Shown here: positions 13,086 through 26,100 of the stretch, one piece after another
Position numbering within the stretch: position 1 is the stretch's first letter
How the letters are laid out: the number at the start of each line of letters is the position of its first letter
From: Amblyornis subalaris
Taxonomy: Eukaryota > Chordata > Aves > Passeriformes > Ptilonorhynchidae
Direction: 5' to 3'
DNA length: 64,000 bases
Assembly: GCA_018881555.1 (NCBI GenBank)
Contig: JACAXG010000012.1
Coordinates: forward strand, 12,248,181 to 12,312,180
Notes under the pieces: generated by a model
The model's input: only the letters and a program-made list of their open reading frames with translations
What the model was told of the DNA's origin: nothing
The model's database searches: none
Position numbers and translations under genes: made by a program

Positions 13086-16000
13086 AAGTAGTTTTATTCT
13101 TAACGGGATTTAATACGGTTAAGAACATTTGTTGTTGTTCCTTTCCCCAGTTGCATCGCTGTGACTGCTGCCTTCTAAGTTTCTCGCTCTTTTTCCCCCA
13201 TACACATTTCACTACCATTACCACCATGATTTGCAGTATCAGATTGTTTTTCACAGGCTGCTACTAATTGATGTTAAAATTTGCAACCACCCAACAATAC
13301 TTTTTTTTTCTGAGGGGGTGGTGATGGGGAAGGTGGGGCCCTGACATCCATCAGCAATGGCATCCTGAAATCATTTGTTTTAATCCTGACCAGACAGTAA
13401 GAGTCCTTATGTTGCTGCTTGTCTTCAAATTTGAGTTTTTATGTAATGCGCTCAGAAGTGCCATTTTCAGAAACAAAATCATCAGTGGTTAAACTGAGCA
13501 AGAGGTAGCTGTGGGGAGATTAATTCTACTTTTGTATACGTGGATGCAGTTTTGGAATGAATGCGCTGAAGGCAAGGAAGCTCTGTAAGCTCTGCCTGTG
13601 CTGTGTAGCAGAGGAGATGAATGTGGACCAGACTGCCCTGCAGAGTCAGGCTGGGATTGCAGAACTCCTCTTTGTAGGAATACAGAATTCCTGTTTGAGT
13701 TTCTTCAAAGCATCATCTCTTTACTACCTTCAGGACTAAAAGCTTGACCTGAGAGCGGGTTGATGGATTAAAATCAATTCCAGAATGCTTTGCATTTGAT
13801 TAAAACCAAGATCTCCCTCTGTTATAACCTTCCCAAATACCTTAACTCCATAAACCAGCTTTAAAGAGAACCTGCTCTGAACACAGATTGAATACACATC
13901 TGCAAGACATTTCTTTTGGATTCAAGGTAAAGTACCCAGATACAGTCCTGAGGAGTATGATACACAATATCTTAATTCTCACTCAAACAGTTCCTGTTTA
14001 TCTTCATAGAGGGCTATCTCAAATATTAGCTTTGGGATTTGATAAGGGACACATTAAACAAACACTGATGCCTGTATCATAAAAAACTGGCTCTCAGCCA
14101 GATAAGCAAAGCTCTGCCTGCAAGTTAAGTATTACTATATTCAGGGTGTGCTTGCAGTGGTATTTTCTTCCACTGCCTGCATTTTTTTCAGTAGTGCATA
14201 AGCATATTATAGAGTATCTTACAGGAAGATTTCAATCACCCCCAGCACACAACAAACAAGACATTTCTGATGCCAGCTCAGCTGCACTCAGTACTCCTCT
14301 CCCTCCCAAGAACTCTGGTAAGAACTGCNGGTCTGAGATGCCGTTTTGTTACTCCATTATCATGCAGTCATGAAAGAAACAACACTTTAATTGTTTTCCA
14401 TCCGTGAGATAATGAATTACTCCTCTCTCTCAAACAGAGAGGCAGCAAAAGAAGGAACATGAATACTCATTTCCTTTTCCANTAAACAATTACAACACTT
14501 GTCAAAAAATATGACAGTTGGAAAAGTCAGTGTAAAACTCAGTAATAGCTTGGCACTTTCAATATTGCACAAACTCTCACCTAATAATCTCAACTAATCA
14601 GCCTTACTAAAGCTGACAGGTTCCTTGAAATTAATGGTGCTTCCTGTGGACTACACTGCTCCTCAGCACGAATTAGTCAAGCAAAAATCCAGTGTTTTAC
14701 AAAGAAATTTTGAAGAAGATCTACAGCAATTCCCAGGGATTTCTTTTAATTAAAAAAAAAAGCAAAACCAAACTCAGCCAACAAAATAAAATGGAAAAAG
14801 AAGGGTTAGAAAAGGTCACACTTAACAGAAAACAATGAAAGTTTCCACAGGCATTTACCAACTTCCTTACACTGCACCACGCAAATGTTTAAACACATTC
14901 TTACTAGATCTTCCAACAGATAGCAAATAGTTCCCCCCTTGAAGATGACTTCCACATCTTCTCAAACCTGTGTTTTACCTCAATATTTTCTGAAAACACG
15001 GGTACAGCCTTAAAATGACAGAACTTGCCACCAAAACATCCCATGTGAGTTCAGCAACACTTGGAACTTAGATTACAAACTCCTCTTCCCAGGGCTCAGC
15101 CTTCCTCTGCTCACATCCTGAAGTAAAATCCTGAAAGGAGTTATATTGCTCAGGTTGGCCATATATACCAACAGCTCTGCCACTCATTTAGGAACAAATG
15201 TGTTTTTCCATAAAACTTGAGAAAAACACCAAACTTCAGCCAGTCCCTGAGGATCTGTCGCCTTTCANCCCAATCCTGCTCATAATCAATTCCCTTCACA
15301 AGGGCACTCTGAACCACGACTGTGGCTCTCAGATACTACCACAATAAAGAGGAAATAGTGGAAACACCACCAGGTTTCCCCCGGGAGGATTGCATCCAGG
15401 CACTTGCCTCACAGTGATAAGCGAGCATCCAAACAATCAGAGGCACAGACAGCATCGCTCTCAGAATAGTTCCTGTGTTCCTGAGTCTCAGGAGAGATAA
15501 AGGAGAAGATTTCCCTCTTAAGAGCCACTGCTAGGCACGCACATTTCCGTGGCCTGGCTCAGCTCACCCCCGGCCCTTGTAGCTCAGTCTGCCCTGCCCC
15601 TTAAACAATTCAAAGGGGAAACCTCCAGAACAGAAAACAGCACAGCTCACTTGTGCACTGTTTGCCATAGGTTTTGTGTGTGCTCTCTCTAACAGCCCCC
15701 AGGTTCAACAGCACTGGCTTTTCCTTGGGAAGCAGTGCTGAAACAGGTCATTGCTGAGGAGGGTCCCCTCTCAGGGCAAGCAAAACTCTATTGCAGAAAA
15801 ACTGGCACTAACTGGAGCCTAAAGCAGCAAAAGACAGGATGAGTACTGGCTTTTCCCCAGGCAGGCAAGCACCCATTAGAAAGCTATTTCCAAAGGTTTA
15901 GGATAGACTGTGATACCTGCTAGGTGATATAAAGCCCCAAGCATCCTCAGCAGATCTTGTTCCACAAGCAGGTAAATAAGCTTCCTGCAGGCTGAAGCGA

Positions 16001-19000
16001 CACAACACCCAGCTTTTGGCTCCCATCTAGTAGAATCACCCAGGAAGCAAGATCTATTTTGCTTAAGGGTACAGAAGGTCTGTTCCCACAGGAGAGCTAT
16101 GCTTCCTGCTTTGGGAAAACTAAATAGGTTGATTATGTCTGCTACAGGCTCATAAATCCACATCAGCTGCTGCCTCAGGGACAGCCATTGCTCCTCTGGG
16201 TGATTTTCTTCCCCACTTAGAGAAGATGAACAGCTGGTTACATACATCACAGCTCCAGCAACACACTCACCCATAGCCTTATGCCACTGAAGGAGCANGT
16301 TTCTGTCACTGAGACCACAGGAAAGCAGGAGGCAAAGCAGAGGCAGCTTATTTTGTTTTACACCAGCTTTTTCAGGTCAGAAGACAAAATGGTAGGTGGG
16401 GTAGACGGTGGTAGCTGGCTTCCCAAATGAAGNTAGAAGCAAACCAAAGAAGCCAAATTTTAAGCCTGCTTATGCAATTGCAATGTGTAAAGTAACTGTA
16501 ATTTTCATGCACAGTAAAATAAACTGAAATACTGAAAACCAACGCGAGCCTTGATGAGACAGATTCTGCACTGTGGAGAGAGGGCTGGTGCGGTGACTGT
16601 GCCTCACAACCTCTGAGCTTCCCACACGAGGCTCCAGTGCCAGGGCCGTGTCACACAGCCAGCACCGTTGCTCAGGATGAACTTTAGACTCTCCATGGCA
16701 CAGCACACGCTGTAACCCCAATTCCAGCTGTGTACCACCTGCAGGCAGCAGCANCAGCCCAGGCAGTGCACTAAGTCCCTGCCTGTGTTCACTCATCTGG
16801 ATCTCACATTGTCCGGTGCAGCTTCTGACGCCAGGGTTTTGTCTCCAGGGACAGCCCTTACAATACAGACATACAGGCAAAAAGATTAATCACCATGAGC
16901 AGATTTAGTAAAATCAGGTCATCACAAAGCTCCAGGAACTACGCAGATCTCAATGTTTCTCTAACAACACATAGAGCTTCACTGATACCAACAGAGATAC
17001 ATCAGCTCATAGCCCCTGAAAATCAAGCACAAAATGAATTAGGGTAACACTGGCATTTAATAACTTGGTGCATNTAAGAATTTTTTCAGACATGCGGCTT
17101 TGCATATATGGCAAGTTTGCAAGGAACATAAAGTTCCTTTGTGCCAGGGCAGAAGTTCTATCACACGAGTTCTCAACGGTGTTTTTCCTTTCATAGCTGG
17201 ACGTGTCAAACAGACCACAGCCAGCAGATAAGAAATGCCTGCAGAATCAAAGTGCAGATTAGAGAGGCAGCAGCAGCAGCTGAGAGAACCATCCACCACA
17301 GCTGTGAGACAGATCAAGGGAGCTGAGAAAAGCTACATGCAGATTCAAACTTTACATGACATTCAATCTATTACATAAATAAATAGCGCATTGCGAGGCT
17401 NTGGAAACACTGATTTTTCTTTCCTGCTTGTTAGCCATGGACTCTGTGACATCAGTTGTGGCCAGCACTGCCGCTCATGACGCCAAAAGGCATGAACATA
17501 GAGCAAAAATAAATTGGCCCCTTTCCTCAGCTTAGGGGGGAATTTTCACTTATCAGTGTTTGTGAGGATGTATGCATCTGTTTTCAGCAGATTGTCACAG
17601 CAATATTAAAACCTAGAACTATTAATATGGGGGTGCTCTGTGATTCAAAGACATGCCTGACNCGTAAATCTCTTCCTGCAATATACACCTAGAACTAACA
17701 GAAATACAACCACAGCAGAGTTTGCATATCCAGGAACAAACTTATGTCATGCAGCATCAATGTAAGGAATGCAATAAACAATGCGTGGACAAGGCCTGCA
17801 GTATTTTCCAGTGCTTTAGAATTACGAGTCAGCTCTCATCAGGAATCCTGTCCTAACACTTTGTGTAAAAGAAGCTATGCAATATGGAGGTGGTCCCCAG
17901 CAGAGATCCAAAAAAGGCCAGGAGATCATGAATTCCCCTAACTCAGACAAATAGGGTTCTGGTCAGGCACCCATTGCACACAGTAGTGAGCACCNGAAGC
18001 AGCAGCATCTCCCACCACCTGAGGATCCGCATTTATCTCTGGGGGCTTTGGGCAAGCAAAAGTGCTACATCTGTGGGAAAACCAAAGACAAGCATCTGCT
18101 GTGTGAGGTCATATGGGCAGAAAGCAGTACCAGCTAGGGGAATTTAATTCCCTTTAATAATGTATTGCTTGTTAAGCCAATTGATTTGTGTTTGCAAGGG
18201 ATGAAAATTAGCTTATTAGGCACCAGGCAGTTCAGTTTAATTGTCNTGAATTTCTAGGTGGGAACTCCAACCAACATTTAACGAGAAATCTCTCTCTGTT
18301 TAAGCTGGGTCCATGCAACTGCATGCCAGCCAAATTCTGGCAGGTGCTTAACACATCTTTGACAATGAGAATATCACCTGACAAACAACACCCTGTAACC
18401 CCAACTAACACTGAAGAAACTTATAACAGCCATTGAAATTTCTTGGCTGCTCCTCACAAGGCAGGGCACAGAGCCTTGCTATTTTATCTTGGCTTCATTC
18501 TGTTTAGGGACAAGAGCACNCTGAATACAAATGGCAGAAATCAGACTATGCATTTTTTTATTTTAATGTCAAAAAGAATACTAACAAAAAAAAATTATTA
18601 TTATTCAACATTGTAGTCCTTTGATCTACANCAATCCCACCATTTCCAAAACACATCCTTCTTGCTATGAGAACATCAACTCAAAGTGAAAATATCAAGT
18701 GAATGCAACTATCTCCCTGATGTCTAAACAGGAACAGANTCTAAGGGTAAACAAACAAGACGTACATGTCATTTGTCCTTTCCTGAAAAAGAATGGTATG
18801 ATGCTCTGAAGTCCATAATGCTCCTTGCAGCACAGCTCCTTTTTGTATGGCTTGAACCACTTTCAAGGACTATATTTACCCACTCACAGTAAGCCAAATA
18901 AAATGGGTTGAAATGAAATTGCCAAATTTAACAAAAAAACATCCACCCCATTTCCCGCTCCATCTCAATGCAGCCACAGGTACGTTTATGCTGCNATGAT

Positions 19001-20626
19001 GAAACTACAACAATGCACAGACAGTACAAGAGCTAAGAAAAACATCCAGGGTGCTATTGAATTTCAATTGAAAATCTTACAGCACTTAAAGAATCCAGTT
19101 ATTTTTACCTGGGGTTCTGGTGATTAACAAGCTGTGAGTGTCAGATCCATCTAACTCACCCTGAAAGCACTGGAGAGGGAACCAAGGAACAGGTCCTTAG
19201 CACCACTTACAGAAACAATACAAAAGTAAGAATTATTACTATTGCTAGTTCCACTATTGCACTTCAATTCAACTGAAAATCTGCCCTCCCATAACGCAAA
19301 GGTAACTCAAATGTCTCAGGAGATGAAACAACTAGCATTTTCTCCAGCTTAGCTTATATCATACCTTGCAAGATGAAACTATTAGAAATCAACATTCTTT
19401 GTATGCGTCACATACACAGGTGCTTTTACTTCACAGATCTGCCTTCTCCTCCCCTCCCCATGAAAGTGTCCGAGGGTTGTGAATATCAATTAAGATAAGC
19501 ATACGGTACTAAAGGCTTAACATGCCTCACTACCTAGTATCAGTGGCACATGCCTGCAGGGCTAAGCATCAGGCCAAAGCAGAAGACAGTATCTGCTTCA
19601 GGAAAAAGCNTGTAGTTGGGAATTACCTTCCAGTGGAAAATATTTAACTAGATGGAAATGTTATTTATATGTGATGCTTCCCATTAGCAGTGACTAACAT
19701 CTATGGTATGAAATATCTCCTTATTACAGAACACAGTTATGACATGCTTTTAATACTTAGCACTATTTTTTTCCTTTCCTCAGCCCATATATTCAAGTCA
19801 TCTATGCAAGAACCACTGAACTATTATGGTCTGGTGACCTGCTTAGCACGAAGCAAGGCAGCAGCCAGCAGATAAGGAAGGACAGAGAGGTAGTGGCAGG
19901 GACTGGAATTCNTCAGTGTGTTATGATTCATCACTAATTTATGTGGGATGCTGCGTAGCACAGGCAAAATCCAAGGACANACAAACGCATTTTCTTTTCT
20001 GCATATAGGTGGGGCTCAGTTCACAGGATTTCCCCTTCCTCTGATGTTACAGATCTTCAAGGTTGCTTATCCAACAGGGAACATGGGTTGGAAACACTCT
20101 GGGAAAACCCACATTTCACCCCAGCTAAGGGCGGGTCAGTGCTATGTCCTCAGGACAGCTCAGGCTGCCAATGCCTCAGGACAGGAATTTTTTGGACTTG
20201 TAAAATTTAGCATGAGTCAGTGGGTGTTCATGCAAAGGCTGTATTTTCCTTCCACAAGTTCTTGTGCTTAAAGTTACGGTATGTCCAGTGCATATGTCTT
20301 TTTTAAGACTATTTATTGCAAAGTCCTGGTGCAGCCATTTTGCAGGCAGACAGTGCCCAGCTCCTACACCTGGGAAGGCCTGGCTTGACCCCCATGTGAT
20401 CACTCCTCACCCAGCTCCAGGCCAGCCAGCANTGCCAGCCCATGGACTCTGGGAGAAGCCAGCCTGCTCCAACACAAGCTTTCCCATGCCCTGACATTGA
20501 GGGGGTGGCAGCTATGGCTCTGCCTCAGGACAGGCACTCCCTCCATCCCCACAGCAATGGGAGCCCAATCACAGCCCCTCTATTGCAANATGNGGAAAAT
20601 GTAAAAATTTTCTTAAGAATGTTCTT
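13085..20626. other. Intergenic, no gene seen
   Basis: No coding exon or transposon recognised. Two AT-rich blocks (about 17350-17640 and 18120-18290) have the look of conserved non-coding sequence. The open frames at 15876-16274 and 16470-16880 on minus are not supported by splice sites, start context or recognisable domains. Confidence 0.5.
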
Positions 20627-21345
20627 TGTTGTCTGATCTTTGTATATTTCAAAGCCTAATCAACAAGAAGGGAGATGTAATCTCACTGAAACAGCAGCCA
20701 GCAAGCAAGATCTGAGTGATGTCCAGGTGTTAGAGAGAAAAATTACTTGTTGGTAGAATTGCCTCGTTAAGGTTTAGGGCTTGACGTGTTTCAGTGATCT
20801 CAGACCTAGGGGGAGGTTACCAAAGCTTGGGAAGAAAGATGTACCCTTGATAGTGGACACAAAGAATGCAGAATTTACAGGCCACAAGGACATTTGGCAG
20901 AATCCTCAAGATAAGGATGAAACTAATAAAGCCACCACAGCAACTGTGCTTAATCAGCTCTGACTGGGTAACAGGTAATTCCATCAGGGGGAGGTTGTGA
21001 CCACCAGCTCACGGCCACCAAACCAAGAAACTCTCTGACCCAAGAGAAGAAAAAGACTGAGCATGTGGACTAATAAGCATGGGAAGCAAGAGATTCATTA
21101 ACCATTAATATGGAAGATATAATACTAATTAATAAGATAACTAGGTAACTTGTAGCTAATGAACTTTGATGCCTTTGTTTGCTAAAGNATATAAATTGTG
21201 AAAAGTTTTGGTAGTCGTGCTGGCTTTGGGGATTTGCCTATCAGCACCCCTTTCTGTGCAGAACTGTAAATAAATCAAATACTTCAAATCTGTGTGTGAA
21301 TTGGCATCTTGCTCTCCCAGTGAAAGAACCTAATTTGGGACAACA
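20627..21345 (+). mobile_element. Solo LTR of an endogenous retrovirus
   Basis: The 719-bp unit is bounded by a perfect 7-bp terminal inverted repeat: TGTTGTC at 20627-20633 and GACAACA at 21339-21345. Internally it has LTR order on the plus strand: a long U3-like part, a TATA-like ATATAAAT at 21189-21196, and AATAAA at 21269-21274, about 75 bp later, followed by a U5-like tail. No primer-binding site, gag, pol or env sequence flanks it, so it is a solo LTR left by recombination. No target-site duplication is evident; the first flanking base on the right is N. The family is unassigned; ERVL-like is a guess. Confidence 0.72.
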
Positions 21346-22234
21346 NCTCCACACCGCCAGGCTGCTTGCTCCCATCACCCAAGCCCTCTCCAACAACAGC
21401 TGCTCTGCAGGCTGGTGCAACCCCAGGGAGGGGCCAGGGTGGATCACCTGGCTGTCTTCTGCTCAGGATCTCTTCCTCAGCCTTCCCTGTGTCCCTCAGG
21501 CTGCAGGCTGGCAGGGCAGAAGCCCCTCTTACCATGGTGGGCACTAAAAGGGCTAAAACCAGCTCTGCAGTATCCATCCATCCACGCTCTGCTCATTAAA
21601 CCTCCCGTCAATACAGCCCTGCTGAGACAGCAGCTTTCAGAGCTGGTGCGTTCCCTGGCTGCGCCTCAAGCCCTGGCTGGAAGCAAATAAAGCTGCTGCT
21701 GTGGTGCTGAGCTCCCGAGGTCCAGCCCTTGTTTGTTAGGTCGAGGCTGGCAGGGCAAAGCAAGAGCATGTCCAGCCAGCACGTCCGTGCCGGGGTTTGT
21801 GTGCAGACAGCCTGGCCAGGAGGCAGCGCAGGATTACAAAGGAACCAAGAGGAACAGACTCACCTACACCCTGGCTAAGATGAGCATGTATTCTTCTGTC
21901 TAAGCTTAGGTCATCCANATCCCACAGAGCTCAGAGGAAAATAAACGTGGAAAGGAAAATCCCTTGTACCCATTTCTTCCACCTTGGCCTGCCCATCAAG
22001 TTTGTCCCTGATTTAATGGGATCATACAGTAGGACTGGACAAAACTTGCATGAGCATCCATGATCATATTGTACTTCCCTTCTTTTTAAAATAGGAGTGG
22101 TGATACATATTTTGCCTTCAGCAAGGCTTTCTTTGCAGACATAATCATTAAAAAAAGAAGGATACNTGACCTAGAGTACAGAAGAAACTCTGTTGTCAGA
22201 GAGCAGTATCAGTGGTTCACTGTCAAACTGAAAG
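21346..22234. other. Intergenic, GC-richer then AT-rich unique DNA
   Basis: The first 400 bp right of the LTR are relatively GC-rich, with overlapping open frames on both strands (up to 97 aa) and no coding evidence. The rest is unremarkable. Confidence 0.5.
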
Positions 22235-23150
22235 GATATTTTTTTTCCATGATGATCTATCTTGGGTGACTTGAACACTTTCATAAATAATCTGGATGAT
22301 NGAAAAGAACATACTTACTAATTCTGCAGATAACAAAAGCTTTAAGGAAGTTTGAAGACAGAGCTAGAATGAATACGATTTTGACAAAGTAGAAGAACAG
22401 ATAATTTNAAAAATGTAACCCAGTTTGTAATCTAGTGAAGAAAAATGCAGTGGCCTACACTTAGTAAAGATAAGCACCTGTATCAAACAGGGAAGGGCAA
22501 GGCAGTGGCACAGGAATGCTTCTGGGATGTTTGTATGGAATCATAAAATTAATATGTGTCAAAGCTATATTAATGCAAAAAGACTTAGATCATAAAATGC
22601 AGTATCTATTAAAAAAACTCTATGGAGCAACAATAACAGCAAACACAACAGTCCTTAGACCTTGGCTGAAATTCTGAACTTACAAACACAACAGTCCTTA
22701 GACCTTGGCTGAAATTCTGAACTTACAAAGCTACAGGCCAATTGGAGACAGCCACGAATGTCAAAGGAACAGAAAATGACATGATGCATTTGTCATAATT
22801 CAATCATCCTGCACAAAGAGAAGATTGAATGAAAACATAACTAGTTGTCAGATGCAAGCAGGACTTTCCAAAACTAGGAAGGAATCGTCTAGGTATTATC
22901 TCCCTAAAGGAAGGGGGAAAAGTAATGACTTAAGATGTCAGTAATGAGAGTTAAAGTGAACATCAGAAGGGCTGAGGGGATGCTCTTTAACAGCAGTCAC
23001 CACGAAGCACTAATGAGATTGCCTGGNGAGGCTGAGGAGCCATCATCATCAGATGCTGGTAAAAGCAGGTTGGACAAATCTCTGCCAGGAATGACATACC
23101 TGGAGCTGGACAAGGTGTTGGGACCAGACCCTCTGCAGCACTGAGGCTCC
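22235..23150 (+). repeat. Ancient CR1/L3-like LINE relic
   Basis: Degenerate similarity to the CR1 ORF2 C-terminus is visible in order. TTCATAAATAATCTGGATGAT corresponds to the FINDLDD motif and is followed by a decayed FADDTK-like segment. AATGCAGTGGCCTACACTTAG corresponds to KCKVLHLG. The 3' UTR follows, with TTGCCTGGNGAGGCTGAGGAG and AAGCAGGTTGGACAAATCTC, typical of old CR1 tails (the AACAGGTTGGATAAACACC type). The frames are broken by indels. The boundaries are approximate. Confidence 0.65.
22640..22729. repeat. Perfect 43-bp tandem duplication
   Basis: Two adjacent copies of a 43-bp unit beginning AAACACAACAGTCCTTAGAC, at 22641-22683 and 22684-22726, are identical at every base, with a short extension into the right flank. 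The copies lie within the degraded CR1 relic, so the duplication is much younger than the element around it. Confidence 0.95.
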
Positions 23151-26100
23151 AGTTCTGGAAAGTGAGGACATTGCTAAGTCAGCCCTGCCCAAGTCATATC
23201 AAGCATCCTCTCAGCTTTCTGCTACCCTCTGCCTGCAGGAATGGAAACACCACACAGTTCTAAGAGATTGACCAGTCCTCCAAACAGCACTGCTTAAAAT
23301 ATCTCTCTCCCTCCCAGGGCTATAAACAATCTCGGCAAATGAAATGTAAAACTGGAGTTAAGTCTCTGACTGGCCACAGGAAATACAAAATCGTATACTC
23401 TGACTGGAAGGGTTTATGTGAATCCAGTCAAAACTTTCTGAAGTGGATGCCTCAGATCAGGCCATTAAGTCCCTACACAGAAGCCTAAATCAGTGGCCTC
23501 ATTTTCAAACACACACTGAGCACTCAGCAGCTCCTGGAGCNTCTAAGAGGAGACGGTGATTGCTTGTCACATCTGAGAACTTGTGCCACTTTGGCTCTGA
23601 AATGTCGACCCGAAAGCAATTTTCTATGCAATTTTTCACAGCCCTAATCCTGGTGTTTTGTGAATGCTCTCCCTAGATTTTTTTTTTCCTAGGCCATTAT
23701 TTTCTTTGTAATGTAAAAATAAATATTTCACATTAAAGCAACTCCAAAGCTCCAACTTTGGAAATCTTCAATAGGTGCAGAACTTCAGGCTGAGAACTAC
23801 AGCACGACGAAGATTTTACCATATCAAACAGAGTTTGCACTCCCACATCCCCTCCTGCATTCATAATTACATTCTGACTCACACTGTAATCACATTCGGG
23901 TCTCAGTCCTGCTTTGGAAATTTCATGGCTGCAGGCAGGGACCTATCTTCCAATGCACAGCACCCATCTTCAGGTAAGCCCTGTGGAATCATTATTGCAG
24001 CCAAGGGGCTGGCTCTTCACCATTTGACTGCACCAGTTCCTGCACCTGGACTTTTGGCTGCAAAAGCCAATGGTGCAGAATCCTCAACACCTCCTTTAAT
24101 AAACAGANGTGCAAAAAAGGAACACAGTTCCAGCATCAAATGGAGAGATTTTGTTACCATCACTCTGAAAGAATGCTGNGGTTTTTGGAGCTTAGGGATG
24201 GAACAAGTATGCTGTAAGAGGGACAAGAAGTTGGTTACCTACTCTTCTAGTAGAAGAGGAAAAATCAATTTTACTCACAAGCTTCATGTATTTCATGCAA
24301 AATGCATCAAATACATGGTTTGGGGTATGCTTCAAANAGAAGTTCCCAACTTGTCCCAGAATTAATCCTCAACAAGCTGTAAGAGCACATTTCAGGAATN
24401 TAGCCAGGAGGATGCACAGCCAATAGCAGATACTTTGAACATTAATTAATGCTCAAAAATAGGAGAAAAGGACCCACTAAAAATCTTAACCTATTACTAT
24501 GGAGCATATGTTTTGGGATCACTCTCCCCTAACCTCAGCTGTCTCTACAGGGTGGGCTCCTGCATGGGACACAGTCACCCTTGGCTGGCACCGTAGCCAG
24601 AGGAATGAGCTTGTGGTATTGAACAAAACCAGCTTACCCGGGGTAGCAGCGTTTCCACAGTGGGGAAAGGGAGAGCTCCCACTTGCTTTAATGACTCGTT
24701 TTTCCTTGGATTATCATTTGACTTTCCTTAGTCTACTGCATTTGTCTCAGGTGGTTTATTTTAGAGAGTTGCAATTCATACAGCACCAAGTTTGCTCTCC
24801 TTTACCCTTCTGTCTTTCCTCTTCATAAAACTTACAAACAGTTAAGAGATTTATAGGGAACTGCACACATACCAGAGAATAAGAACCCTTACCTGACCTA
24901 AGCTGCTTAGATTTCAGATATTTTAAATGAAGTACAAGTTAGTTACAATCCACTTATAGTATACTAAAGACATATTTCTTAAGAAAGCTTTATTTTACAT
25001 GTGTTTATGTTGTCCTCTTATTTTCCCATCTGGAAATCAAAATATCCAAAGGATATCCTTGAACATGCCGAAACTGGAAACATAGCCAACGAGTACCTGC
25101 TGAGCGCTCCTAAGTCAGATGCAAACATCAACATTTTCCCACATTTCAGTAATTTTCTCTTCACAACTATTGAAACATGAGAGTTTTTTTCTTATCTTCA
25201 CATTAAAAATCCTACCTGCCAATGAAAAAACTCCCCTTCCACTTCCAGTGAGTAAGCAACCCCAACATACTGCAGCTATAAATTTGGAAGCCGTTTCCCA
25301 CTCTCACATGTGACACCTCCAGTTTCTCAGGATAAAGTCAAACATCACCCTGCAGTCCCAGCTGCTCCATCAGAGATAGGAGATGTCTCCCCATGCCTGT
25401 GTGAGGCAGATGGAGAAAGCCACGTGCCAGCAGCACGGGGGCCACACGAGGTGGTGCATTGCCGCACGCCTGCCCAGGCCACCCTGCACTCTGCTGACAC
25501 AACTTGCCTTTGGGGCCTGGGAGAAGGCAACAACCCACAGAGCCACTAAACAATTCCCCAGTCTTACCCCTCTCTATACCTATTTTAGTACCTTCTGAAA
25601 ACAAATCAGCAGCTGAAAATGAACCAACAACAGAATCAACATCAACAAGCACCTGAAGTAGCCACAGATCTGAAGATGCAACAGTTCTGCAGGAGGCTAA
25701 CAATATGAACATTATTTTAAATTATGACTAATTATATATATTTCAAGAAGTGACTTTGAATACTTCATCTCTTACCAAAGAAGCTTTTGTTACCATGATT
25801 TCTTTTGTCTGAAGTTATAATTATTTGGGTTCAGACAAAGAAGAACCAGCAGGGGGCTTCTCTTCATAAAAATTTGGTTGTATTTCAAGGTGAATAAATA
25901 GATCCTAAACCAATCATATCTATTAGCTACTTCAGTCAGCGATATTCAGAACAACATATGCAATTATGAGACATTTGTGTTGACCCCTAAAAACAAGTAC
26001 TAAATAACTAAATACTGAGCACCATCATCAAGGAGTTGCTTTGAGCAGAAGGGTTGGTGTGTGGGCAACTCCAGCCTGATGGCAGGGCTCAGTCTGCCCG

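Noticed and set aside
17258..17283. GCAGCAGCAGCAGC run, and a CTGCTGCTGCTGC run near 44526
   Set aside because: Only four or so units each; ordinary trinucleotide runs without coding context.
25338..25712. 124-aa minus open frame in a locally GC-rich patch
   Set aside because: Four overlapping frames on both strands; explained by low stop-codon density rather than coding.
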